Part shown: positions 1-11,030 of the stretch, one piece after another | Layout: every line of letters begins with the position of its first letter | Numbering within the stretch: the stretch's first letter is position 1 | Position numbers and translations under genes: made by a program | Notes under the pieces: model-generated | The model's database searches: none | Told to the model about the DNA's origin: nothing | What the model saw: the letters and a program-made list of their open reading frames with translations, nothing else | Assembly: GCA_033239005.1 (NCBI GenBank) | Contig: BSQZ01000001.1 | Location: 10,776,500 to 10,840,499 of the forward strand | Reading direction: 5' to 3' | DNA: 64,000 bases | Source: Lamellibrachia satsuma | Taxonomy: Eukaryota; Annelida; Polychaeta; Sabellida; Siboglinidae

Positions 1-48
1 CCCAGACTTAGTACGACTTCAAACGATTTTATTTAAAGATATGTTGGG

Positions 49-234
<186 letters not shown>

Positions 235-319
235 TGCGTGTTCGAGTGCGAGCGTGTGTGTGTGAGATATATTTACTTAACCTGTAACAGCCTTCGGATA
301 TAATGACTCAAGGCTTTGA

Positions 320-535
320 ATGACTAAGCAGACAACCACAAACAGTCTTTGGTGCCCGTGCAGAGATCGACGTTTGCAGTCTGTGTGTTTACATTATTTA
401 CGTTTTGTTTACCTGGCCAATAAAAAGCATGTTGTTGTAATGTATTACATGTGCATTGTGGCTATATCAGATCATGACTTTTTAAAATTTTACGTATCTA
501 AACTTACACTGTGCCCTACATTCATAGGGCCCACT
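320..535 (+). promoter_or_regulatory. Duplicated CCAAT block without a signal exon
   Basis: Diverged copy of the promoter-like block found upstream of the membrane-protein genes (GTGCCCGTGCAGAGATCGACG, then a GCCAATAAAAAGCATG variant of the CCAAT box). It recurs at 28,310-28,505 and 45,455-45,645. No signal-peptide exon follows directly. The end holds a short palindrome, degenerate here, whose clean form is GTGCCCTAC-ATTC-GTAGGGCAC at 28,482-28,505. Regulatory function is inferred. Confidence 0.4.
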
Positions 536-584
536 AAGTGTACACCAGGAAGGGCAAGCTAGCAACCGACAGTTTCAGCATAGA

Positions 585-716
585 TCGACGTATGCAGTCG
601 GGGAGTCCCCGCATAGAAAAGTTTTGTTTGCCTGGCCAATCAAAAGCATGTTTGGGTTCAGACTCATCGAGCCAGGTACAACGCTGAGACGCAATCAGTT
701 GTGGACCGTGGCCGCG
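585..716 (+). promoter_or_regulatory. CCAAT promoter block of family copy A
   Basis: CCAAT at 636-640 lies about 80 bases before the usable ATG. The block is shared with those before 19,387, 25,958, 29,136, 43,418, 46,273 and 48,469. The usual first ATG (context GACCATGGCC) is GTG here, so translation would start at the next in-frame ATG, three codons later. Promoter activity is inferred from conservation and position. Confidence 0.5.
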
Positions 717-757
717 ATGCTCGTCTCGTTCCTACTGCTCACTGCGGTCGTCTCACG
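717..757 (+). CDS. Signal-peptide exon, possible exon 1 of copy A
   Basis: Encodes a short hydrophobic leader, MLVSFLLLTAVVS, plus two bases of an Arg codon, followed directly by a strong splice donor GTAAGT at 758. Sister exons at 19,387 and 48,469 are joined in phase 2 to second exons beginning R-S-H-S. The next compatible family exon downstream is 10,481-11,030, about 9.7 kb away across a pogo-like insertion, so the pairing is inferred. Together they would give a protein of about 196 residues. The leader lacks the first M-A-A because the upstream ATG is GTG. It could equally be a stranded exon. Confidence 0.5.
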
Positions 758-835
758 GTAAGTTCGTACGAGATCAGTCATTACGAACTCCATCCTAAAC
801 CAACACTCTACAGATTATATTGGAAGACAGTTTTT

Positions 836-1000
836 GAGAGGCGCGGTAGTGTAGTGGTTAGCACATCAACTTTACGTGTCAGAGTTACACCGGGACCAGG
901 CATTATACACCAGCTGTAAAAACCTGGCTTTCAACGTTGTTGACTGCGTATCAGTCGTGACCCGGATGTCGGTCGAGTCTCACTAAAGACACAAAAGAAC
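836..1000 (+). repeat. tRNA-derived SINE
   Basis: Contains the A-box-like stretch TAGTGTAGTGGTTAGCAC, reminiscent of a tRNA-Val or tRNA-Asp head, then a degraded B-box region (CACCGGGACCAGGC) and a shared body ending near CTAAAGACACAAAAGAAC. Copies lie at 26,340-26,510, 29,233-29,400, 43,800-43,965 and 46,390-46,555, always just downstream of a signal-peptide exon, so they were multiplied by segmental duplication. Confidence 0.75.
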
Positions 1001-1529
1001 CGTTTTTTTTAGTTAATAACCAATACAAACAAGCTCAATTCCATATATTAATTATTGTTTCCATGCACGCGCTCATAGCACAGAGCGTCCAGGCGATCCC
1101 CGGGTTATTCTGATCGTCGGTGACGTCGCACGCAAACGCCACTTTTGGATTCACTCATGAACGGGTGACAGCCCCAAGTCTCCGTGCCTGAGTGAACATG
1201 ATATGGCGCGTGTTACGGTCGTTGGTACCGCGCCTCGTTAACATACTGACTGTCAATGGATCGCCCAGGTGACGTGTCTAGGGACTAGCAAGTGGGGGAA
1301 GTTTTGTCACCCATTATTTTATCACATGTAGTGACGCAACAGGCTACATACGAAACAAATTAAGGAAGTAGAAATTATTGAACATTTCAAACACTTCTTT
1401 AAACATATCCTAAAGGTTTTGTTTACCTGTAGAACAGGTTCCGTAAATTATTTACGCTAGATGCGCGGGGAATTTGCTGAGAAAACTCAAAGGAGTAGAA
1501 ATAAACATCCAAGGAAACGTTTACTCATT
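1001..1529. other. Duplicated non-coding spacer
   Basis: No supported gene. It aligns with 46,560-47,040 and, with a deletion, 29,400-29,640. The part at 1,085-1,260 reads on the minus strand as a short conserved-looking peptide (VNPKVAFACDVTDDQNNPG here, a close variant at 46,630-46,740). This may be an old exon, but evidence is thin. Confidence 0.4.
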
Positions 1530-1624
1530 TCTGAAAATGAACTTAAATGTGTAGGCTTCAATGCGGGGAGCATAGTGAATAAAAAGCGAGTTAGATATTT
1601 TGATTGCAGATATTAACGGGACAG
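1530..1624 (+). mobile_element. LINE endonuclease N-terminal fragment
   Basis: Reads like the start of a CR1/L2-type endonuclease domain, with a match to L-N-A-x-S-I-V-N-K-K. Copies at 29,645-29,755 and 47,045-47,143 are cleaner. In all three the rest of the endonuclease is gone and a C-terminal LINE remnant follows within about 200 bp. The pogo-like element at 1,627 inserted into this remnant. Confidence 0.65.
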
Positions 1625-1626
1625 TA

Positions 1627-1650
1627 GGGTAGGACGGGGGAATACGCCCA
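1627..1650 (+). repeat. Left terminal inverted repeat of pogo-like element
   Basis: Begins GGGTAGGACGGGGG and continues AATACGCCCA. It matches the reverse complement of 5,367-5,390 with two mismatches. Confidence 0.93.
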
Positions 1651-1909
1651 CTTTAAGTTTATTCGAAAAAACTGTTTAATATCCGAAAGAGGCAGTTACT
1701 CTCAATTATAATAGACAGTATAAAACGTCTGATGACAAACAGTTTTCAAGTTAAACGCATTCTAAAAAAGTCTTACGTAGGTGTATTGCCCTTTTGCCTG
1801 GGGCAATACGCCCACAGAAAGGGGCAAGTCGCCCAGTGGTGGGCGTTTCGCCTCACAAGAAATCAGGGAATCGTGTTGACATCACATATGTCACGTCACG
1901 TATAACATA

Positions 1910-2146
<237 letters not shown>

Positions 2147-2349
2147 CCTACCAATTAAGCAAATCTATTTACGTATTATTTTATACAAATGTGTCATGCA
2201 TACTGCAAGTCATCTCATTTTTGTAAAGCCAGCACAGTTCCTATTAGAGTCATGTATAACATTATATTGAAGCAAAAGTCATAATTGAAAGGCATTACGG
2301 TAATATTTTCTCCGTTGCTGTGAGACATTACATGACATGATGTGACTCT

Positions 2350-4831
2350 CCTAGTCCTCACCTGATTCACAGTTGGGACAAATGAACCTGTTGTAGCCTG
2401 GTGATCACTGCTCGTGGACCCATTTCTTGCACATTTGACACTGGACCCATTTTTCTCGCGATTTGCTATTTGAAATAGGCTCGCCATATACAAGGCTCGC
2501 CACAGACAAGGCTCGTCATATACAAGGCTCGTCACTTACAAAGCTCGCCATATACAAGACTCGTCACATACAAGGCTCGCCACATACAAAGCTCGCCACA
2601 TACAAGACTCGTCACATACAAGACTCGCCACATACAAGACTCGCCACATACAAGACTCGTCCCATACAAGGCTCGCCACATACAAGGCTCGCCACATACA
2701 AGACTCGTCACATACAAGGCTCATCACATACAAGGCTCGCCATATACAAGGTTCGCCACATACAAGGCTCGCCACATACAAGGTTCGCCACATACAAGAC
2801 TCGTCACATACAAGGCTCGCCACATACAAGACTCGTTACATACAAGACTCGTCACATACAAGGCTCGCCACATACAAGGCTCGCCACATACAAGACTCGC
2901 CACATACAAGGCCAGGCCACGTTTCGTCTTCGTCGTCGCTGCTTTCGGGTGTAGCTTGTTTCTTTGTCTTGCGTTTCTTTCCCGATGCAGAGCGGACGGC
3001 GGTTGTCTTCTTCTGCCTTTTTTGGACGTCGTCCTTTTCCACCAAACTCCGTTTGTCTGGAGACGACGTGAGGCACGCCGCAGAGTCAGCCTTCCGCGTA
3101 CGAGCTCTGGGTGCAGCAATCCGCGGAGAAGGAGAAAGCTTCTTGACGATCTCCCGAGCGGTATCCATAACGTTTAATTCAATACAATATACACTATTTC
3201 TATACAGCCTGTTTCCGAGCTCAGAGGTACGTCAACACCTGTACCTATATGTTTGTACAACCGCTATACCTATATCAATAAAATGTACGATTCCCTACTT
3301 TACCCTAGCCTGCCATACTTAACTACTATACATAGTCATTAACTGTATTCAGTATTGGTACGTGGGTCGTTATTGTTACACTTCATTTCATATATCTTCT
3401 TATATGAATAAAGTGATATTTCTCGTTAATCAGCAATTGGGTGGGAATGCTGGGGAGCTATGTGGGGGCAAGCAAGGGCAAATGGGTAATTTTAATTTAC
3501 GCGCGTTTGGCTTCCAACGTGTGATGGAAAGGTTTTGGAATATCCATAGTATACACATTGACTGACGTATATCCCGTATAAATATTGCGTGTTAACATTG
3601 TGCATATACCTTCAACGGAAAGGGACTGGCGTGGAGTCGCAGCAGCACTGCTCTGAAGGCCGGATGGTCCAGGAAGGGGCGCGGCTGGGAAGTCCTGGTG
3701 GTCGACAACAACCGGCACATCGACTGCATGCACATCAGCATGTGTGACGTTCGAAAAGGCAGACACATCGGCCTGCTCAGTGGTATTATGTATGGGTGGC
3801 CCCTCTTCTTGTCTGGCGTTGACGTTCGCAGGAACGCAGTGCCAAAGATCCATGCCATGTCGTAGAATGTTATTCTTTGTCCATGGTGTGACGTCATCCA
3901 GTTGTCTGCAGATATGTTGAGGAGCTCTTCAGAGATTTGAAGAAGCATCGGTCGAGAGGCTGCATCTTATGGGTGCAGTGTGGAGGAAGAGTGATCAGCT
4001 CGATTCCATGAGCCCTGGCATAGTTTACAGCATCCAGGGTCTTGTGGCTGTGATGATCGTCCAACACAATCATGTGACGGTTCTGCGTTGATGCATTTAT
4101 GTAGAGAACAAAATGTTCCATCCACTGCAGAAAGAGTCCGGCATCTGTCCAACCGCTTGCACTGGCGTGGCCGACTGACTGTGGCGGGGCACCCAGCTGG
4201 TCCACCATTCGCTTCCGTGGAAAATCATGAATAGCGGAAGGTAGGCCCCTGCAGTACTCCCCCCGCAGATCACGGTCACGGTTGCTCCTCGTTCGCCGCT
4301 GGTCATTTTCGCTACCTGACGGACCCCCTTGGAAGCGACAACCTTGCCTGGCTGGTGGACACTGGTTATCCTAGTTTCGCCCATGTTCCACACTTTGGAC
4401 GGCAGGTATTTGTGGCCATTGAGCACATCTTTGTAGATCCCAAAGAACTCGTTTCCTCTCGGTCTGTTGAAACCAACAGCTCATGATAAGTTCGTTCCTT
4501 GGGGCTGACGAACGCTCAGGTTGGACTGTCTTCATAGAAGGCTCTTCAGCCAGTCTTTTCCGGCCAACTTGTTTGTCTTGTTAAACGGGTGGTTTGTCCC
4601 CATGGCCACTGCCACGTCGTATGCCAGACGTCTGACATCAGTTTGAGTTAAGCCGTACAAGACCCTCTCCATTGTCTGGATGTGGTCATGAATTACCAGC
4701 TCAAACTCCGGCTGCAGCGCCGATGAGGAACCCAACCTCACATTTCCAGGTGTGGCTACAAGGGCATCACGGTGTCTGCTAATAGTACGAGCCGGAACTC
4801 CCAATGCTTTGTTGACACGGATGAGCGGCAT
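2350..4831 (-). pseudogene. Pogo/Tigger-like transposase, decayed
   Basis: On the minus strand the order is that of a pogo-type DDE transposase. An N-terminal helix-turn-helix and CENPB-type region (4,831-4,532) includes ERVLYGLTQTDVRRLAYDVA. The catalytic core starts near 4,426, and a GRP-like end RITFYDMAWIFGTAFLR lies near 3,860-3,900. The C-terminal zinc finger lies at 3,168-2,350. Catalytic Asp residues are visible in IVLDDHHSH and QPLDRCFF, but the first is Gly in WNMGETRI where family members have D-E-T. There are in-frame stops near 4,532 and 4,487 and frame changes near 4,200 and 3,930. An intron between about 3,600 (AAG|GTATAT) and about 3,190 is possible. The protein cannot be functional. 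Confidence 0.88.
2476..2912 (-). repeat. 16-bp minisatellite born in transposase zinc-finger codons
   Basis: About 27 copies of a 16-bp unit (minus strand CTTGTATGTGGCGAGC). Because 16 is not a multiple of 3, three units read as one 16-residue period, LVCGEPCMWRALYVAS, in every frame. The first unit continues a transposase tail ending SSDDEDETWP, and the last runs into a finger reading WVQCQMCKKWVHE then FICPNCE. The unit therefore equals the L-V-C-G-E-P codons of that finger, amplified in place. Confidence 0.85.
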
Positions 4832-4908
4832 AACGTCTGTGACTGGTTTGGTACTGGTAGTTGTATAATTATTATACCGATGGTATGACTGTTCTTTATA
4901 TTATATAT

Positions 4909-4912
<4 letters not shown>

Positions 4913-4995
<83 letters not shown>

Positions 4996-4996
4996 G
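4913..4996. repeat. (TA)n microsatellite
   Basis: TA run in the 5' flank of the transposase. An adjacent GGCGTACTGCCCC at 4,995-5,007 is a degenerate copy of the element's subterminal motif. Confidence 0.95.
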
Positions 4997-5366
4997 GCGT
5001 ACTGCCCCCTGGTTGGTAGGTGTCTCGCACCAATAGTACTATTTTTTATCAATAAGTGGTGTCCAATAAGCGTCCTTATTATCACCCACAATCTATGCTG
5101 CTAATGTGTTTACAAGTTAATTATGATGATATATGCTTAGTGGCAAAACAGCACTCTTGGTTACGGTGACTTTATTAACACAAAGTTAGACATTACATTT
5201 TACATCAATACCGAGAAAAACACGAAACGTTGATTTTCATACTTACTTTCGAACATCCACTTTAGCGCTTTTGTCAGAAGAAAACGAGAGATGGCAGCAC
5301 TTGAAAAAGTATAACAGGTGGTATACTGCAGTCGTTGGAAAAGTGCTATGGGCGTATTGCCTCACA

Positions 5367-5390
5367 TGGGCGTATTGCCCCGCCCTACCC
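5367..5390 (-). repeat. Right terminal inverted repeat of pogo-like element
   Basis: Ends in CCGCCCTACCC before a TA target duplication. A second GGGCGTATTGCC motif lies just inside at 5,349-5,360. Confidence 0.93.
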
Positions 5391-5392
5391 TA

Positions 5393-5640
5393 CCTCTCGT
5401 AACTATTTCGTCTTTAGGAATCCCGACTCTAATATTTAAATTTGGATGGGGTGTGGTTATCTGAGGACTGCGATATGCACTTGATGTTTACAGTGCTACG
5501 CTCCGCTAAAGTTTTGTTTACACAAAGATCAAGTATAAATATAGGAGAAAATCTCTCAGAGCGACTGAGCCTTGGAATTCCCTACCTGAGACATTCGTAC
5601 AACCAAATTCCATAAATTCATCGAAGAATTTATGGAAGTG
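5393..5640 (+). mobile_element. LINE C-terminal remnant
   Basis: Continues the LINE remnant interrupted by the pogo-like element. Near 5,555-5,625 it reads LRATEPWNSLPET, then VQPNSINS, the usual end of CR1/Rex-type reverse transcriptases. Copies lie at 29,890-30,017 and 47,300-47,425. Confidence 0.7.
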
Positions 5641-6059
5641 TCGCCACGACCACATTATAAGCCCGCAATAGCCTCGAAACCATTTTGCTCTGACAGCTTC
5701 CGAAGGGGTTCCGGGAGATATTAGGAACTAATAGGTAATTGCTTCACATCCAAGTGCACGGTGGAGTAGTTTAGAGTTCTTTACTGAAACGTAGATACTA
5801 CAGTTCATAATGACGGTACTGGTATTTGAATGGTGGTTAGTTATCTCATAATTTGTAAGTATTTGGGCATTGAAATGTTTGGTTATAAAAAAACGAGTTG
5901 ATTTTTAAGTTCAACTTACGAAATCTAATTACATATATCCTGAAAATCATAACGATTACAACAGTTTGATTCCTGTGTAATTAGTTAATCATTACATCGC
6001 CGCTTACATATTAGCCATTAAACTAGCGCATGTAACACCTACCGAGATGGCGTATGACC
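5641..6059. other. AT-rich spacer, nothing recognised
   Basis: Absent from the paralogous region near 30.3 kb. No coding or structural feature seen. Confidence 0.5.
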
Positions 6060-6380
6060 TCTATTCCCTGTCCCTAAAGATGCTTCATCCCATTTTAAAA
6101 GTTAACGTGAGGATTCATTGCCGTATAAATTGTGTATAATTTTAAAAACTTCAATACAATCTCCTCATAAACATCTATATGCTAATCAGGGTAGTTTTAG
6201 TGAGTTTAGTCTTTCAACAGTCATAAGTTAGTTACACCTGGTAATTCTTTGGTTGCTCTTCCTTGGACGTTTTCTATTGCAATAATGTGTTTCTTCTTAC
6301 AGGGATACCATGTTGCTATGGCGAAGTCAAGATGCGTTGTTACCATTGTTTTGGCACGAACGTATCTTTGTCTAGAAAGT
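6060..6380 (-). mobile_element. LINE reverse transcriptase C-terminal fragment
   Basis: The minus strand reads HLDFAIATWYPCKKK, then IENVQGRATKELPGV, with a later match to LKLYTIYTAMNPHVNF. This is the thumb/C-terminal signature of CR1-like reverse transcriptases (L-D-F-A, N-V-Q-R-R-A-T-K-x-x-P-G). Several stops show it is dead. Confidence 0.65.
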
Positions 6381-7444
6381 GGACAGTTATGCGACTTATA
6401 TTGTTATCTTTGTTGCTTTGTTTACAACTTAATTAACGTGACGTTACAGTATATTTTTTCAATACATTTTATAACATAACATAGCAGTCAAACAAAGTGA
6501 ATCATTACAATTTTATAATAAATGCTAACACATTTTGTAGAGGCACTATGTCAGAGATCCCCCATCTGATACATCAGAATCGATGTTGTCGCCTTTTTGT
6601 GGTGCTGCACATGGAGATGAAAGGAGGAGGAAAGTGACATATAGTGTACGGGGCATGTTGATTCCCTGGACATTCGTATTTAAAAGATGGACGATCTCAG
6701 AATGCAACTTTAACGCATACAGATGTTCTACGTTGCTATGGGATGACAATGTTTGTTGATGTTCGTTTGACGTCACACGCCGACCCCGTACGGACATTGC
6801 CAAGCGAAATGTCAAATCGCTTGGGGCTTCTTTGCAACTAATATAATTAGCTTTTATTGAAGAGTAGCCAATAACATTATATGCTAATATATTTAAAATT
6901 ACAAATACAACTGTTTGTTATCATATATCAGGATATTTGGAATATTTGCATAATATGATCTTTTAAAATAATAATTTAATAAATGTAAGCCATGCCAACT
7001 ATTGTCGTTCATGTCTTATAACTAGCAGACCAATAAAATAAAGTAATCAACTTAAGACACATTTCAATGTGAATGTTATTTGTGAAACAGTTACACTTGT
7101 TGAAAGTAAAACTACGTTTGATGCCGACGTTTCGCGCGCACTGCCACTTGCAGTGCAAACATCTGAGTCTAACTATGCCGTTCTCAATTCATTCCAAATC
7201 GAAGCCTCAAAAGTTCACTTTCCCAGCCAAATACCACATTAATCAGAATGTGTTGGCAACTTATATTGTCAACCGGATTGTGTACCGTCTGGATGAATCG
7301 GCGGGTGGAGCCGATAACTTGCACATTTGTTTGGTTAACTGAATCGGCGGGAAGCATTTTGAATCGGCCTTAATTTCGAACACTGAACATGGTAATAACA
7401 TATTCTAAATTATAATTAATACAATTATTCTTACAATCCACTTG
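6381..7444. other. AT-rich spacer, nothing recognised
   Basis: Short open frames (for example 6,546-6,815 minus and 7,073-7,342 plus) lack domain similarity or splice context. I see no gene. Confidence 0.45.
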
Positions 7445-7448
7445 AATA

Positions 7449-7765
7449 CTAGTGTGGCGTGGTGGTGCTGTTGATAGAACACTAGTGGGGCGTGGTGGTG
7501 TTGTGGATAGAACACTAATGGGGCGTGGTGGTGTAGTGAATAGAACACTAGTGGAGCATGGTTGTGTTGTGGATAGAACATTAGTGGGGCGTGGGGGTGT
7601 TGTGGATAGAACACTAGTGGGGCGTGGTGCTGTTGTAGATAGAACACTAGTGGGGCGTGGTGGTGTTGTGGATAGAACACTAGTGGGGCGTGGTTGTGTT
7701 GTGGATAGAACACTACTGGGGCGTAGTGGTGTTGTAGATAGAACACTAGTGGGGCGTGGTGGTTC
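7449..7765 (+). repeat. 33-bp minisatellite
   Basis: About ten copies of a 33-bp unit containing GATAGAACACTAGTGGGGCG. The period is 11 codons, so both strands stay open (plus strand VDRTLVGRGGV). It abuts the LINE remnant that starts at 7,766, and the matching copy near 30.33 kb has no array. Confidence 0.9.
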
Positions 7766-8640
7766 GAACCTCATTTGGAATATTGTATACAAGCATTGAG
7801 GTCATGTCGTAATAAGGACTTAAAAAAGTTAGAAAGTATACAAAGAAGAGCAACTAAAATGATTCCAGAACTGGGAGACCTTAGTTATGAAAGCCGCTTA
7901 ATAAAATACGGTTTGGCAACACTTGAAATAGGGAGACTAAGATATGACCACGAGGGCACAAATCAACATTAGTTAAGGAACAATGGCGGTTGGACAGACA
8001 TCAGAAAGTACTCATTGTTACATAGGGTGATAAATGAATGGAACAAACTATCAAATGATTGTGTTAATGGTAGTAGTGTGAATATATTTGATACGGCCGG
8101 GCTATACGTAGATGGAAAAAATGTTGGACCCTCGATAAGCCAAAGCTTCCTTGGCCACTTGCCACCCGGAACTTGTAGTTTTTGGACGGCTGTCTTGTCT
8201 TGTTAAATCAATAGGGATACGGACGACAGCGGCAGCGATAAACAGAGATTAGGGGAACTCCGAACTTCCGCTCGTCTACGATGACGTCATCCTACCAGGA
8301 CATCATGACTTATTGACACTTTTTAACTTAACTTTAATATTGATGTGTTCATTTATCTTAGTTTATTTATTATTATATTTTTGTGTAAACTAATTTATTT
8401 GATTAAATTATATTATATACAGTAAGTCATATTACTACTAAAGTAACTTTTGATTTGGTCCAGGATTATATTTACATGTCCATCTTAATTATTATTGTTA
8501 CTTTATAACGAAATGTTATATATAGTTTTAGATATGATATTAAACGTACTATTTTTAATATATTTGCAGTACATTTTATGCAAAGCTCTGGGAACTGTAT
8601 TGAATATGGCGCTATATAAAATAAATATTATTATTAGTTA
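7766..8640 (+). mobile_element. CR1-like LINE C-terminus and 3' end
   Basis: Begins with HLEYCIQA and continues LESIQRRATKMIPELGDLSY, then VINEWNKLSNDCVN, the C-terminal part of a CR1/L2-like reverse transcriptase. A long AT-rich 3' region ends GGCGCTATATAAAATAAA followed by a TATT/ATT tail typical of this clade. Copy at 30,331-31,130. Confidence 0.8.
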
Positions 8641-9093
8641 AAATATTACCATGCACATTACATCTTCGTTTAAATGTCTCGCAAATCGACGAAACACTCA
8701 CCATAATTTAGTTCGAATTGTAAGACTGTAGTCCAATTGGCCGTCTGCCAGCGGATGGCAAATGTGTGATTACTTGCATTATAATGTCCATCTTAATTAT
8801 TATTGTTATTTTATAACGAAATGTTATACATAGTTTTAGATATGATATTAAACGTACTATTTTTAATATATTTGCAGTACATTTTATGCAAAGCTCTGGG
8901 AACTGTATTGAATATGGCGCTATATAAAATAAATATTATTATTAGTTAAAATATTACCATGCACTTTACATCTTCGTTTAAATGTCTCGCAAATCGACGA
9001 AACACTCACCATAATTTATTTCGAATTGTAAGACTGTAGTCCAATTGGCCGTCTGCCAGCGGATGGCAAAATGTGTGATTACAGGCATTATAA
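8478..9093 (+). repeat. Direct duplication of the LINE 3' end, 308-bp period
   Basis: Bases 8,478-8,785 and 8,786-9,093 are near-identical direct copies, each containing the GGCGCTATATAAAATAAA terminus and about 150 bp of downstream flank. The copy at 31 kb has only one, so the duplication is younger than the segmental duplication or was lost there. Confidence 0.9.
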
Positions 9094-9439
9094 TGGGGGA
9101 GGATGTAAACGCCCTTGAAGGGCGAAAAGCCTTCCCACCCTATCTAGCTGCACAGCATCATATCCATCTCGATACAGATCGGTTGCAGCAAAACCAAAAC
9201 ACGCGGTAAGCTGTTCACATGAAAATTTATTTTGAGCTTCCTAATTATACAAAAAGCCCTTACCAACGTAGGACTATGCACAGTAGCCACGAAAAGCTGG
9301 GACAAATGAAATGAAAATGTAGAATAGGCAAACATGATTGCAGTCATTAGGCCATGGCCCCTTTGGCTTACACATTTTGATTTGATTGATTTTGATTTGT
9401 TCTTGTATTTATCTGTTGCACCGCTACATGGTAGCATAG

Positions 9440-9990
9440 GTGAATAGGCATGCCCCCTTTTTCCTCCCCCTTTGCCCCCCCCTTTATCCTCCCCCTTTGT
9501 CCTCCCCTTTGTCCTCCCCCTTTGGCCTCCCCCTTTGGCCTCCTCCTTTGGCCTCAACCTTTGTCCTCCCCTTTTGTCCTCCCCCTTTGTCCACCCCTTT
9601 ATCCTCCCCCTTTGGCCTCCCCTTTGTCCTCCCCCTTTGGCCTCCCCTTTGTCCTCCCCCTTTGTCCTCCCCCTTTGGCCTCCTCCTTTGGCCTCAACCT
9701 TTGTCCTCCCCCTTTATCCTCCTCTTTTGTCCTCCCCTTTATCCACCCCCTTTGGCCTCCCCTTTGTCCTCCCCTTTGTCCTCCCCCTTTGGCCTCCTCC
9801 TTTGGCCTCAACCTTTGGCCTCCCCCTTTGTCCTCCCCCTTTGGCCTCAACCTTTGTCCTTCCCCTTTGGCCTCCCCTTTGGCCTCCCCTGTGGCCTCCC
9901 CTTTGTCCTCGCCCTTTAGCCTCCCTTTGTCTTCCCCTTTGGCCTTCCCCTTTGTCTTCCCCTTTAGCCTCCCCCTTTGCGAGATCCTAG
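9440..9990 (+). repeat. CT-rich minisatellite (CCTCCCCTTTGGC)n
   Basis: About 550 bp of 12-13-bp units such as CCCCTTTGGCCTC and CCCCTTTGTCCTC. The minus strand has dense runs of four or five G, so it can form G-quadruplexes. Open frames in every phase are a by-product. A shorter homologue is at 31,605-31,975, inside a MITE-like inverted repeat whose left end has been lost here. Confidence 0.9.
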
Positions 9991-10019
9991 ATACGCCACT
10001 GATTGTAGTAGTGGCATAA

Positions 10020-10480
10020 ATGCACCGATTACAGGTGATATATGAGAACATATTCAAAGGCTGTCAACATAAGGAATGCACCAAAGATAGTTTAATGTTT
10101 AAGCTAATTGATTCATAACATATGAATGATATAAAACCAAATGATCCTTTCCCCAGCATCCGATGTCCTCAATCCTGCTCGTTTTGCCTCTCATTGCTCT
10201 AAATATTGCTGGATTATTACGGCGCAATGAACCGATAACGTAATGTAATAATGTAATAATGTAATAATGTAATGATGTAATGGATTATTCCATGCAACAG
10301 AAAGGTAAAGTCAACCAAATTATTTCGGTGGTGAAATATATGTATATATTTGACTTTCGTTTGCAACGTTTCTAATGCTTCCCTCTAATAATAACGAACG
10401 TATAAAGCATTATGTAGACAAACGCTATTTTCCACGTGTATGTTATCACAATTTTAACGAAAGCCCCTGTCTTTGTGCAG
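10020..10480. other. Spacer upstream of copy A second exon
   Basis: Contains a TAATGTAA(T) short tandem repeat at 10,236-10,282. The last 130 bp are conserved with 32,580-32,719 and end in the acceptor TTTGTGCAG. No signal-peptide exon is seen in this interval. Confidence 0.5.
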
Positions 10481-11030
10481 ATCACATTCAACGCCGAGGC
10501 CAACCATCTGCCCAACATTGCCTGTCGACGTGGAAAATAACAGCTCATGGAGATGCATAACAAATCCACTTCGGAGACACACTACTACAGAGAAAGAGAC
10601 GTACATCAGTTTGTTCCAAGAGTTGTTTTTGTTGATTGGTTTACCAATATATTTCTTTGTCGTGTGTATCTGCTATTGCAACAAGAATGATGGTGATGGG
10701 GCTGACACAACCATCAACCGAGAAATTGGGCCCGTTGATCCACCAGAAGCGTCACCGCACACCCGGGGCACCACGGCACCATACGGGAGCATCGACCAGG
10801 CGGACGATTCATTGCCGACCTACGACCAAGCTCTCTCGATGCCATCTTCTTACGGTCACTCGTCAGTACCGTTGTCAGCGCCATCTCTAGACGATGGCCG
10901 GTCCCCGCCAGCTTATAGTGAAATCAACATGCAACTGTCCACCAGCGCAATACGCGTGTCAACTGTCGGGTGGGCTGCTCGCTCGCCTGTCGCGTCCGTG
11001 AACAACAGGACAACGATGACAAGATATTAG
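10481..11030 (+). CDS. Membrane protein with LPTY and PPAY tail, copy A exon 2
   Basis: Begins after the splice acceptor TTTGTGCAG and stays open to TAG at 11,028. Joined to a leader exon of the 717-757 type it starts R-S-H-S. In a protein of about 196 residues, the short ectodomain has one N-x-S sequon (NNSS). It is followed by a transmembrane segment near residues 62-80 (LFLLIGLPIYFFVVCICYC) and a tail with LPTYDQALSMPS near 125 and SPPAYSEIN near 156. PPxY and LPxY are ligands of WW domains in Nedd4-type ubiquitin ligases, so the tail may recruit such a ligase. The Thr-repeat stalk of the other copies is missing. Copy D (32,720) has the same tail with few differences. The distance to any leader exon leaves expression uncertain. 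Confidence 0.6.

Noticed and set aside
838..920. Functional tRNA gene
   Set aside because: The A-box-like region is good, but the B box and acceptor stem are absent or decayed; repeated copies with a common body show a SINE.
2463..2954. CRISPR-like array (16-bp units)
   Set aside because: No spacers between units; it is a plain tandem repeat within a transposon in a eukaryotic genome.
7370..7799. ORFs on both strands near 7.4-7.8 kb
   Set aside because: 33-bp repeat keeps frames open by period; no flanking gene structure.
9144..10057. Pro/Leu-rich and Gly/Lys-rich ORFs on both strands
   Set aside because: All frames are open because of the CT-rich minisatellite; homologous arrays differ in length and frame.
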